Program-made: the position numbers and the translations under genes | Assembly: GCA_030427585.1 (NCBI GenBank) | Contig: JAUIBW010000022.1 | Span: 1-64,000, forward strand | Reading direction: 5' to 3' | From: Bacteroidia bacterium | GTDB taxonomy: Bacteria; Bacteroidota; Bacteroidia; Flavobacteriales; Flavobacteriaceae | Length of the DNA stretch: 64,000 nt | Shown: positions 26,138 through 34,593 of the stretch, one piece after another | Layout: each line of letters opens with the position of its first letter | Position numbering within the stretch: the stretch's first letter is position 1 | The notes under the pieces: model-generated | The model's database searches: none | What the model was told of the DNA's origin: nothing | What the model saw: only the letters and a program-made list of their open reading frames with translations

Positions 26138-26290
26138 AATATGTAGAAAATTAAGTGCTATCTAAATAAGTGATCCTGTTCTTTGATAGAATGATAAATC
26201 TACTCATTTTGATATCATTTAATTTTTTGTCGTGTATCCGTATGGTGAATTGAAAAGATGAATTTATTAAGTGTTGTAAGTAATGAAGAG

Positions 26291-26322
26291 AAAAGGCTGT
26301 TTAGAATCTTAAACAGCCTTTT
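26291..26322. terminator. Terminator beyond the subtilisin gene
   Basis: The stem AAAAGGCTGTTTA / TAAACAGCCTTTT has A and T runs on both sides. It lies about 60 bases downstream of the minus-strand subtilisin stop. Its core AAGGCTGT matches the core of the terminator at 26106. Confidence 0.75.
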
Positions 26323-26384
26323 ACAGAATACACAAACAACCAAGTTTGCTTATTTACCAATTAACCAATTTAAAATAGTATGTT

Positions 26385-27626
26385 TTATTTTTTTGCAACT
26401 GCTATAGAAGCGGTATATCCTCCTTTAGTAACAGTACCATCACTGTAAATTTTACCATCATTTATAAGTAATATCGCAGCCATATGGGGAGAAGCCATTG
26501 AAGTACCAGACTTTAGTGCAAATTCATTACCACCTATACCGCAAGACCAAATCCCTGTTCCTGGAGCCCATGCATGTACATTATCTCCGTAGCTAGAACC
26601 ACTTGCAGCAGCATCTGTATTGGTCATGTTTCCAACTACCCAACAATTTTTAATCCATTTTCTTTGTGGTGAGTAGTATTTTACATTGTCATTTTGATTA
26701 CCTGCTGCCATAGCTCCAAAAGTTACTTTTGCTAAATTTTGAAAAGCAGTTTCGTAGGCCACATTGATTGTTCTTGTTTTAAATCCAATACTATAATTCC
26801 ATACATCTCCATATTTAGCATTATTGGCAACATAGTTAATTCCCGCAATGATTTGTGCTTGTGTTCCGCCATTATTGTCACTCAGCACTTTTACCGCAAC
26901 AATTTTGGCTCCGGGAGCAACTCCAACTACTCCATCCCCATTATGCATTGCACCAATGGTTCCTGCCACATGGGTACCATGCCCATTTCTATCTCCCCAG
27001 TTGTTATCTACAAAAGTAGTACTACGATCATAATCAATATTAAGGTCTGGATGTGCATATACACCACTATCCAGTATCCATGCAGTTTTATCAGTAGAGT
27101 AGGTATATCCCCCAACTCTTACAACTCCCCAATCTACATAATCTCCTGTATCTTCATAATAACCAGTAGTAGTTGCTTTATTAGAACTTTTTCCTGTTGT
27201 TACTGAAGGCATTACCCCTTGCTCTACAGTAACGTCTAATTTCTCGATGTAATTCGGTTCTACAGCAAGAATATCAGGATCGTTTTTAAGTAACTCTACT
27301 TCTTTTGAAGAAATGTCATCAACGTTAAACCCTTGTATCGCAGTTTCGTAAACAAATTTCATTTTATCCGAAGAAATTTTGTACTTAGATAAGATCCCGG
27401 ATGCTTTTTGAGTTACTTTTTGTTTGTTCTTTTTTAATTTTTCATCTTCTTTGAAGGTAATGATGTAACTATTAGGAACCGCCTGTGCAGCACTAATATC
27501 TGTAGAAGGAATTTCTGTTGATACTTCCTCAGAAACTTCTTCTTTAGAACAAGAATTTAAAAAAAATGTGATTCCAAAGATGATTAGAATCATTTTGATG
27601 TGAATAATTTTTTGAATTGTTTTCAT
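26385..27626 (-). CDS. S8 subtilisin-like serine protease lipoprotein
   Basis: A 413-residue secreted subtilase. It has a signal with a lipobox (LNSC, Cys26), an I9-type propeptide (about 52-130, YIITFKEDEKL to ILAVEPNYIEKLD), then the catalytic domain. The triad is D186 in ILDSGVYAHPDLN, H216 in NGHGTHVAGTIGA and S376 in SGTSMASPH, with the oxyanion Asn N310 in AAGN. It ends soon after the catalytic domain, with no C-terminal sorting domain of the type IX secretion system. As a lipoprotein it is probably anchored at the outer membrane, possibly at the surface. It stands alone with its own terminator. Confidence 0.93.
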   Translation of the reverse strand: MKTIQKIIHIKMILIIFGITFFLNSCSKEEVSEEVSTEIPSTDISAAQAVPNSYIITFKEDEKLKKNKQKVTQKASGILSKYKISSDKMKFVYETAIQGFNVDDISSKEVELLKNDPDILAVEPNYIEKLDVTVEQGVMPSVTTGKSSNKATTTGYYEDTGDYVDWGVVRVGGYTYSTDKTAWILDSGVYAHPDLNIDYDRSTTFVDNNWGDRNGHGTHVAGTIGAMHNGDGVVGVAPGAKIVAVKVLSDNNGGTQAQIIAGINYVANNAKYGDVWNYSIGFKTRTINVAYETAFQNLAKVTFGAMAAGNQNDNVKYYSPQRKWIKNCWVVGNMTNTDAAASGSSYGDNVHAWAPGTGIWSCGIGGNEFALKSGTSMASPHMAAILLINDGKIYSDGTVTKGGYTASIAVAKK

Positions 27627-27874
27627 AATATTAAGTTTATGTTAAGATTTCAAAAATCTATAAATACACATACTTAATGATTACATTCTTAGTTTTTTTT
27701 GTTAAAAACTGAAAACAATTCTAAAAAAATAGGTTTTTTAATGCAGTATTCGAATTTTATTAGGACCTGGTAAACAAAGAAGATAGAATGTAATTTGTTG
27801 TTTAGTAGGATTTTACTGATTTTTTATTTCGAATTTGTTCACCATAAATATGGTTTTAAAACATTCAGAAATGC

Positions 27875-27906
27875 AAAAAAGCACATTGATAACAATGTGC
27901 TTTTTT
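27875..27906. terminator. Terminator of the NhaC antiporter gene
   Basis: The stem GCACATTG / CAATGTGC with an ATAA loop is flanked by six A and six T, so it works in both directions. It lies just beyond the minus-strand nhaC stop. Confidence 0.85.
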
Positions 27907-27924
27907 GTATGTTGTTGATCGTTA

Positions 27925-29409
27925 TTAACCTTTAGCCAGCTGCTTTATTTTAATTCTGAAAGCAGCAAAAAGTAGTGTCATAAATGGACTAAGCCAGTTA
28001 AAAATAGCAAAAAAGAAATAATCTAACACAGGTACATTAAGTACTCCACTTTGATAAGCTCCACAAGTGTTCCAGGGAATAAGAACTGAAGTAACAGTTC
28101 CTGAATCCTCTAGAGTACGACTAAGATTTTCTGGTGCTAGTCCTTTATCTTTATAAGCTTTGGCATACATTCTTCCCGGTACTACAATAGCTAGGTATTG
28201 ATCAGATGCAGTTACATTTAGCGCAAGGCAGCTTACTACCGTACTGGCAAAAAGACCAAATACCGAATCAAATAGATTCAATAAAGCTTTACTGATTCTG
28301 GCTAATGCCCCAATTGCATCCATCACACCACCAAATACCATGGCACATAGTATTAACCAAATGGTATTTAACATTCCAACCATTCCTTTAGAGGTAAAGA
28401 GTTTAGTAAGTTCGGCATTGGATGTTTGTATTGATGTTTTTGTTGTTATTGCATTCATCACTCCTTTATATGCAGAATTAAATGTGAATTCGTCACTACC
28501 GGCAACAGTCGTTACGATTTCTGGTTGAGCAATAACGGCAGCAATAGCACCAAGTAGCGTGCCTATAAGTAGGGCAACTACCGGAGGTGTTTTTTTAACA
28601 ATTAAACCAATTATCAAAACAGGGACAACAAATAACCAGGGAGAAATGTTAAAAGCATTATCAATAACATGTAACTGTTCGCTAATTTCGGGAGTTCCAG
28701 AGGTATCAATAGTAAATCCGATAACAATAAAAATCAATAGTGTGATTACTATAGTAGGTATAGTTGTATATGCCATATACTTTATATGAGAAAATAATTC
28801 TCCACCAGCCATTGCAGGGGCTAGATTTGTGGTATCGGATAGGGGAGACATTTTATCTCCAAAATAAGCACCAGAGATTACAGCACCTGCTGTCATCCCG
28901 AGAGAGATTCCCAGAGTATCACCAATACCAATAAGTGCAATACCTACAGTTGCAGAGGTAGTCCAGGAGCTACCTGTTGCAATAGATATGATCGCACAAA
29001 TGATTACACAGGCAGCCAGGAAGATAGTTGGATTAAGAATTTGTAAACCATAATAAATCATGGTAGGGATAATACCGCTAATCAACCAGGTTCCTGCTAA
29101 CGATCCTACCAGTAATAGTATAATTAACGCACTAGAGGTTGATTTTATATTTTTGGCAACTTCTTCCATCATTTGTTTATAAGTTACCTTATTATAAAAC
29201 CCTACGATCGCAGCTACTGCAGCCCCCATAAGTAAAACGAACTGATTACTTCCGCTAATTGCTTCATCACCATAAATATAATAGACATTAAAGAATAACA
29301 TAAGAACCAATGCTACAATCGGGATCAAGGCTTCCCAGATGTTTAATTCTTTATTCTCAATGATATCTTCGTTTTGGGGATCGGTAGGTGTGATGTTTTG
29401 ACTTTCCAT
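27925..29409 (-). CDS. nhaC: NhaC family Na+/H+ antiporter
   Basis: A 494-residue polytopic membrane protein with about 11-12 hydrophobic helices. Features of the NhaC family include the TGSSWTTSATVGIALIGIG helix, GAVISGAYFGDKMSPLSDTTNLAPA (a discontinuous ion-binding region), and a second SDQYLAIVVPGRMYAKAYKD plus LEDSGTVTSVLIPWNTCGAYQ near the C-terminus. It exchanges sodium for protons across the inner membrane, consistent with a salt-exposed life. It is transcribed alone. A malate/lactate antiporter variant of the family cannot be excluded. Confidence 0.92.
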   Translation of the reverse strand: MESQNITPTDPQNEDIIENKELNIWEALIPIVALVLMLFFNVYYIYGDEAISGSNQFVLLMGAAVAAIVGFYNKVTYKQMMEEVAKNIKSTSSALIILLLVGSLAGTWLISGIIPTMIYYGLQILNPTIFLAACVIICAIISIATGSSWTTSATVGIALIGIGDTLGISLGMTAGAVISGAYFGDKMSPLSDTTNLAPAMAGGELFSHIKYMAYTTIPTIVITLLIFIVIGFTIDTSGTPEISEQLHVIDNAFNISPWLFVVPVLIIGLIVKKTPPVVALLIGTLLGAIAAVIAQPEIVTTVAGSDEFTFNSAYKGVMNAITTKTSIQTSNAELTKLFTSKGMVGMLNTIWLILCAMVFGGVMDAIGALARISKALLNLFDSVFGLFASTVVSCLALNVTASDQYLAIVVPGRMYAKAYKDKGLAPENLSRTLEDSGTVTSVLIPWNTCGAYQSGVLNVPVLDYFFFAIFNWLSPFMTLLFAAFRIKIKQLAKG

Positions 29410-29753
29410 ATACTAAATTCGAAATTTTATGGATGTAATGTTACGATATTAATAAAAGCTATGCAACGTCTACACTGAGTTTAATTATTTTCAAACCTAA
29501 ATTAAAAAAGTATAAGAGAATAAAATGCTCGTTTAAAATCATAAAATCTTCTTTTGGTCTGATCTTTGTGTATTTCGTCGTTATTTTTGACTTTATCGAA
29601 TAGCCATTTTGTTATAAAATTTTGGATATGTTCTATTTTTGAAATACGAAAGAAGAAGAGTAAGAGAAAAATTGAATTTTTTTGATTGTTTTGTGACTTT
29701 TTTTTGTCCCAGTAAATAATTCTTGATGAGTTATTTTGAACACTAAACCTAAT

Positions 29754-29778
29754 AAGCCTCATACCCAGAGGCTTTTTG
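29754..29778 (+). terminator. Orphan plus-strand terminator, copy 1
   Basis: AGCCTC, an 8-nt loop, then GAGGCT plus a T-run forms a terminator facing right. The gene to its left (nhaC) runs the other way, so no protein gene is served by it. An almost identical unit recurs at about 30117-30142. Confidence 0.65.
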
Positions 29779-30116
29779 CTTTTTGTACATGAGCATGTAT
29801 GCTATTTATGGGCTTTATTTGATCGTATTAATGTGCTTGTTTCTTTAACCTTTTTATTTTAATTAATATATCATACTTAATGAGTTAATTATATTATAAT
29901 CATGATTATACCTTAAGTACAATGTGTATTTCGTCTTTTTTTTTGGTATTTTATCGATATTTTGTTATTTTTGATGCTGCTGTTTTGTAAGATTTTGATG
30001 ATAACAACATACATTTGAAGTGTCTAAAAGAAAATATAAAGAAATTAAAATATTGATTAGCCCATTGAACTAGAATTAGTCTTTTTTACCCCAAATTAAT
30101 TTTGCCCCAAACCCTA
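29779..30116. other. Non-coding stretch between the two repeated terminators
   Basis: No credible protein frame on either strand. The stretch, and the one just left of copy 1, could encode short transcripts ending at the two terminators. I see no strong match to the TANNTTTG promoter box at a fixed position in both. Confidence 0.35.
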
Positions 30117-30142
30117 TAAGCCTCATACCCCAGAGGCTTTTT
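30117..30142 (+). terminator. Orphan plus-strand terminator, copy 2
   Basis: The same AGCCTCATACC...GAGGCT hairpin as at 29754, with a seven-T run, preceded in both copies by a CCTA(A)TA segment. It has no protein gene in front of it. Confidence 0.65.
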
Positions 30143-30263
30143 TTAGTACTGTGGATAGTATTTAGGATATTATTATAACCAAATATTAATTATTCTTGTT
30201 TCAGTAGGGTCTTGGTAGTGTCAGTTTCATTTTTTATACTGAAATTAGTCGAAAACTAATAGG

Positions 30264-30896
30264 ATGGAAACTAACATATATAAAGGCCTAGAGTTATTTT
30301 GTTTTTTTATACTACTACCGATAAGCTTTTTATTAGATTCTCACTTTCTTTTTAAAGTTATACCTACTATTTTGGGGTTTATTTATATTCTGGTCTTTCT
30401 TAAAAAGAAAGGGCTATTAAGGTTAAAATTTCCTACCAAAGAATATTGGAAACCTTTTTGGAAAGCAATTATAGTCAAGTTTGGGATTATTATAATAATA
30501 ACTGGAGTATATGTCTTTTTAGTTGCTCCGGATAAGTTGTTTTCTGTACTAATAAAAAGACCAGGGTTATGGATAATTATTCTTTTTGTATATACATTTT
30601 TGTCTGTTTGGCCGCAGGAGATTATATATAGAACCTTTTTTTATGAACGTTATGAGAATCTTATTAGTAATAAGTGGTTATTTATTTTTATAAACGCAAT
30701 CCTTTTTTCCTTAGCTCATCTTTTTTTGAGTAGTTTTTTAGTGCAAGTATTAACTTTTGTTGGTGGTTTGTTATTTGCTTATACTTACCAAAAAACAAAA
30801 TCCACTACCTTAGTTTCTATAGAACATGCTATTTATGGTAATTGGTTATTTACTATTGGTATGGGAGAGATGTTAGCTTTTCCCGGTCCTGGATAA
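30264..30896 (+). CDS. CPBP family intramembrane glutamic protease (CAAX protease-like)
   Basis: A 210-residue polytopic membrane protein of the CPBP/Abi family. The three active-site motifs are recognisable: QExxxR at 118-123 (PQEIIYR), NAILFSLAH with H152, and SIEHAIYGN with H188. The first Glu of the usual EExxxR motif is Gln here, leaving one catalytic Glu (E119). About seven transmembrane helices are predicted. Members cleave membrane peptides or prenylated tails; the substrate is unknown. Its stop lies 1 base from that of the convergent rdgB gene. Confidence 0.85.
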   Translation: METNIYKGLELFCFFILLPISFLLDSHFLFKVIPTILGFIYILVFLKKKGLLRLKFPTKEYWKPFWKAIIVKFGIIIIITGVYVFLVAPDKLFSVLIKRPGLWIIILFVYTFLSVWPQEIIYRTFFYERYENLISNKWLFIFINAILFSLAHLFLSSFLVQVLTFVGGLLFAYTYQKTKSTTLVSIEHAIYGNWLFTIGMGEMLAFPGPG

Positions 30897-30897
30897 A

Positions 30898-31467
30898 TTA
30901 CAAAAAATACTCGATAAGCTGGCGTACTGCTTTTCCACGATGACCAATCTTGTTTTTTTCTGATAAAGAAAGTTCGGCAAATGTTAGAGTATATCCATCG
31001 GGTAAAAAAACGGGATCATACCCAAACCCTCCTTTACCTCTCTTATCTTTGGTAATAGAACCAGAGCATATTCCTGTAAATGTTTTGATTTTTTTATTAG
31101 CTACCAAAGCGATTACAGTTTTAAACTGTGCTTTACGATTTTCTTTTTCTTTTAATTCTTTTAAAAGTTTATCCATATTGGCGTTAGCATCTTTGGCTTC
31201 ACCGGCATACCTTGCCGAGTATACTCCGGGAGCACCATGCAACGATTCGACTTCAAGACCTGTATCATCTGCAAAACAATCAAACCCATAATGCTCTTTG
31301 ATATAATTGGCCTTTTGCATTGCATTACCTTCAATAGTAGAAGAAGTTTCAGGAATATCTTCTATACAGCCTATATCGCCAAGTCCTACTATTTGAATAG
31401 TAGAAGGCAGTAATGCTTGTACTTCTTTTATTTTATTAAGATTATTTGTAGCGAATACGATCTTCAT
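30898..31467 (-). CDS. rdgB: RdgB/HAM1 non-canonical purine NTP pyrophosphatase
   Basis: A 189-residue house-cleaning enzyme that hydrolyses XTP and ITP to monophosphates, keeping deaminated purines out of DNA. Family signatures are [16 protein letters not shown] at the start, [27 protein letters not shown] with the catalytic Asp, FGYDPVFLP and a final [12 protein letters not shown]. It is complete. It is followed by no gene on its strand and preceded, 43 bases away, by the KdsC-like gene, so the three minus-strand genes here probably share a transcript. Confidence 0.95.
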   Translation of the reverse strand: MKIVFATNNLNKIKEVQALLPSTIQIVGLGDIGCIEDIPETSSTIEGNAMQKANYIKEHYGFDCFADDTGLEVESLHGAPGVYSARYAGEAKDANANMDKLLKELKEKENRKAQFKTVIALVANKKIKTFTGICSGSITKDKRGKGGFGYDPVFLPDGYTLTFAELSLSEKNKIGHRGKAVRQLIEYFL

Positions 31468-31510
31468 TTAGATAAGTAATTTCTATATATAGTTTTCAAA
31501 AAAAATCTTG

Positions 31511-32035
31511 TTATGCCTTTGCATCAAAATCTAATATCCATTTTTCCTGGACTTTCAGTACTTGTTCGATAACATCTCTTGCACATCCTTTACCTCCTTT
31601 TTTGTAGGACACGTATTTAGAAACTTCTTTTACTTCTGCAACTGCGTCTTGAGGACAAGTTGGCAATCCTACCATTTTCATGACTGGTAAATCAGGAATA
31701 TCATCACCCATATATAACACATTTTTTGTGTTAATGTTATTAGCTTCGAGATATTCATTTAGTTGTTTTACTTTGTGATGTGCTCCAAGATATATATCGG
31801 TTATTCCTAAACCTTTTAAACGTTCACGAACACCTTCATTTTTTCCTCCAGAAATAATACATATTTTAAAACCCTGTTGTATTGCAGTTTTCAATGCGTA
31901 TCCATCCTTAATACTCATTGTTCTTAGCAGTTGTCCATCGGTATTGATAATGACAGTACCATCGGTAAGTACACCATCTACATCAAAAATAAAAGTGGTA
32001 ATGTGTTGTAGATATTCTTTATAGCTTTTTTCCAT
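31511..32035 (-). CDS. kdsC: KdsC-like HAD phosphatase (Kdo 8-phosphate phosphatase)
   Basis: A 174-residue cap-less HAD phosphatase. Motif I is FDVDGVLTDG with D18 and D20, motif II ISGG, and motif III YMGDDIPDLPVMKMVG. KGYVSY-like C-terminal residues (KYVSYKKGGKGCARDVIEQVL) are typical of KdsC. The enzyme releases phosphate from Kdo 8-phosphate for the LPS core; the tetrameric family can also act on related sugar acids. It overlaps the upstream DUF2520 gene by 17 bases, so translation is coupled. Confidence 0.9.
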   Translation of the reverse strand: MEKSYKEYLQHITTFIFDVDGVLTDGTVIINTDGQLLRTMSIKDGYALKTAIQQGFKICIISGGKNEGVRERLKGLGITDIYLGAHHKVKQLNEYLEANNINTKNVLYMGDDIPDLPVMKMVGLPTCPQDAVAEVKEVSKYVSYKKGGKGCARDVIEQVLKVQEKWILDFDAKA

Positions 32036-32783
32036 ATTTAGATTGTATTGCTTTTGTAAGGGTTTTATATAGTTTTTGTTGTGTAGTATCTGTTATTATT
32101 TTTAAATGTCTGTTTATCGTTTTAGAATCATTACGTATCCCTGGTCCAGTTTGGGCCAGATCAGGATTCATTTTTGTGATTTTTTGAGCAGTCTCCAAAA
32201 TCAAAGGATGCAAAACTTCAAAAGGAATACCGTGTTCATTACAAATATCGTTTGCTGTTGAAAACAAATAATTTGTAAAATTATTTACGAATACAGCAGA
32301 AACATGAAGTATATTACGTTGTTCTGAAGAAATTTCATATACCTTTTCAGAAAGGGTGGCGCTTAATTTTTTTAATAGCGTAAGATCGGTTTCATTTTCA
32401 GCTTCCAAACAAAAAGGAATAGTGCTAAAGTCAACGGTTTTATCTTTGCTAAACGTTTGTAATGGATAAAAAACACCTCTCTTATTAGTATTCGCCAGAG
32501 CACTCATAGGTACACTACCAGAGGTATGTACGATAAGCTTATTTGTAAAAGGCAATAGATTAGAAACCTCTTCAATTGCATCATCACTTACCGCAAGAAT
32601 ATAAATATCAGCTTCTTGTAAGGCGCTAAAATCCTGTGTAATAGTGTTTTCTTTCTGATCAGGATGTAGCGGTAATCCTTTACGATTATAACACTGCACA
32701 ACTTCTACCGATTTTTGATTATAAAAAGCAGTATACAAGTGTTTAGCTACATTACCGGCACCAAGAATTATAACTCTAATCAT
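32019..32783 (-). CDS. Rossmann-like and DUF2520 domain protein
   Basis: A 254-residue protein. The ATG at 32783 is chosen over an upstream start 39 bases earlier because it places the dinucleotide motif MIRVIILGAGNVAKHL at the N-terminus. About 1-115 is a Rossmann domain related to pyrroline-carboxylate reductase or F420-dependent oxidoreductases. About 125-245 is the helical DUF2520 domain (EISSEQRNILHVSAVFVNNFTNYL, LETAQKI, QTGPGIRNDSKTINRHL). The reaction is not established. It is co-transcribed with kdsC-like and rdgB genes, a common flavobacterial arrangement. Confidence 0.85.
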   Translation of the reverse strand: MIRVIILGAGNVAKHLYTAFYNQKSVEVVQCYNRKGLPLHPDQKENTITQDFSALQEADIYILAVSDDAIEEVSNLLPFTNKLIVHTSGSVPMSALANTNKRGVFYPLQTFSKDKTVDFSTIPFCLEAENETDLTLLKKLSATLSEKVYEISSEQRNILHVSAVFVNNFTNYLFSTANDICNEHGIPFEVLHPLILETAQKITKMNPDLAQTGPGIRNDSKTINRHLKIITDTTQQKLYKTLTKAIQSKYGKKL

Positions 32784-33076
32784 TTGGCTAAAATAAGGAA
32801 GTTCCCATAAAAAGTAGACCAATACACTTTTTCATTTTTATTTTAAATGAGTTCTATAGTAAAAGTTAGTATTGATACTAATTCAGAATAAAATATTTAG
32901 GGAGTGGTACTCATCAACATTAGCCCTGGTTTAAAAAAACGCAAAATTTTGTAACCTTTTTTAAATGCATTTATCTAAGGTTTACAATAAATCCTCATGT
33001 AGTTAATACAATAGTGAAAAACTCGTAAAAATCAATACTACATAAATGATTAAAACTTTTATATAATTCATTAAAA

Positions 33077-34414
33077 ATGATTGCTATGAAACTAAGAAAA
33101 ACAGTATTCTTTCTGATGCTCTTTGGCATTAGTATAATTTTTATTCAATGTAAGGATGATGATTTGATTCCAATACCCGAAGAATTGGTAATATCACCTC
33201 CGATAGAACTTAATTTGAATCCGGATTTGGTCGCCCAGGGAAAAGAAATTTTTAGGCATGACACTTTTGGTAGTGAGGCGCAATGGACAGATTTATTAGA
33301 GTTGGATAAAGCTATTTTAGGAGCAGCAAATGGTGGGTTTGGACCTGGTCTTGACCCAACTACAGCCTTAGCAATAGGGCTTAAAGTAGATGCAGAAGTA
33401 TTACCACAAGCTGTAGTCGATGGTATTACAGATGGAAGCATTGATTTAACAGACCCAATGACCACAGTAGCTTTGTTAGATTTGGATGCAGTTATTGGTG
33501 TAAAAGGAAGTTTTGATGAAAATAAAAAATTAACTTCTGTGGGAATCACATGTGCCTTATGTCATTCTACAGTAGATGATTCATTTACTTCTGGGATTGG
33601 AAGCAGAAAAGATGGTTGGGCAAATACAGATCTTAATGTTGGAGCTATTTTGGGATTTGTTAAAAACGCTCCTCTTGCAGCTATTTTAGATGTTGATGTC
33701 GAGACTTTTAATAGTGTTGTTAATGCATGGGGTCCGGGAAGATTTGCTCCCACATTATTAATGGATGGAAAAGTAACAAAGCCTAACGGAGAATTAGCAA
33801 CGTTGGTGATACCACCAGCTTATGGGTTGCAGGGGATAACCCACGAAACATATACTGGTTGGGGCGAAGTATCCTTTTGGAATAGGTTTATCGGTGTTTT
33901 GGTCATGGGAGGACAAGGGAATTTTTCTGACCAAAGACTAAATGATCCCGAAAAATTTCCACTTGCGGTAGAAAGAGGATTATTTGATGTTAGCGTACCC
34001 GTAGATATGGTAGATTCGAAACTTGAAGGTTTACGAGAATATCAATTATCAATTCTAGCTCCAACTCCAGATCCAGATAGTTATGACGAGACTTCGGCAA
34101 TTCGTGGTAAAGTACTGTTCGAAGGCAAAGCAAATTGTATTTCTTGTCATTCTGGGCGCGCTTTTGCAGATAATATATTACATACTCCAGAAGAGATTGG
34201 AATCGATGATTTTGAAGCAAAGAGATCTCCTACAGAAATGTATAGAACACCACCATTAAGAGGAATATTTGTTAAATCTACTGGTAATGGTTTCTTTCAT
34301 GATGGGCGATTTACTACTCTTAATGATGTAGTTATACATTATAATGATCATTTTAGTTTAGAGCTATCAAATCAGGAACAAGATGATCTGGTCGAATATT
34401 TAAAAGCGCTATAA
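33077..34414 (+). CDS. Di-haem cytochrome c family lipoprotein
   Basis: A 445-residue exported lipoprotein (signal ending FIQC, Cys25; a Met three codons in is an equally good start). Two haem-c motifs are present: CALCH at about 159 and CISCH at about 354. The second lies in a cytochrome-c peroxidase-like domain with FHDGRFTTLNDVVIHYN near the C-terminus. It is probably an electron-transfer or peroxidase-type protein on the periplasmic face. The next gene, encoding a cytochrome c maturation factor, fits a haem-c protein, although a terminator separates them. The exact family is uncertain. Confidence 0.8.
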   Translation: MIAMKLRKTVFFLMLFGISIIFIQCKDDDLIPIPEELVISPPIELNLNPDLVAQGKEIFRHDTFGSEAQWTDLLELDKAILGAANGGFGPGLDPTTALAIGLKVDAEVLPQAVVDGITDGSIDLTDPMTTVALLDLDAVIGVKGSFDENKKLTSVGITCALCHSTVDDSFTSGIGSRKDGWANTDLNVGAILGFVKNAPLAAILDVDVETFNSVVNAWGPGRFAPTLLMDGKVTKPNGELATLVIPPAYGLQGITHETYTGWGEVSFWNRFIGVLVMGGQGNFSDQRLNDPEKFPLAVERGLFDVSVPVDMVDSKLEGLREYQLSILAPTPDPDSYDETSAIRGKVLFEGKANCISCHSGRAFADNILHTPEEIGIDDFEAKRSPTEMYRTPPLRGIFVKSTGNGFFHDGRFTTLNDVVIHYNDHFSLELSNQEQDDLVEYLKAL

Positions 34415-34423
34415 AAAATAAAA

Positions 34424-34468
34424 AAGGCCAAATTCTATATTCATAACGAGTTTTGGCCTTATTTTTTT
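34424..34468. terminator. Terminator after the di-haem cytochrome gene
   Basis: The stem AAGGCCAAA / TTTGGCCTT has a 19-nt loop with A-run and T-run flanks. It lies 10 bases beyond the cytochrome stop codon. Confidence 0.75.
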
Positions 34469-34593
34469 GATATCCTTTTCAGAAGTGACTGACATTAAAA
34501 GTATATATTCTACCACATGTTTCTATAAAAAACGAAAAAGTAATATCGGTTATCCTTATACTTCTGTTAAAACCACAAAATCAAAAGGCGATC

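Noticed and set aside
26739..27206. Ser- and Ile-rich plus-strand open frame of 155 residues
   Set aside because: It is antisense to the subtilisin catalytic domain and has a composition typical of shadow frames.
29502..29762. 86-residue minus-strand open frame in the long gap upstream of nhaC
   Set aside because: It starts inside the orphan terminator hairpin, is rich in Lys, Phe and Ile as expected by chance in AT-rich DNA, and shows no domain pattern.
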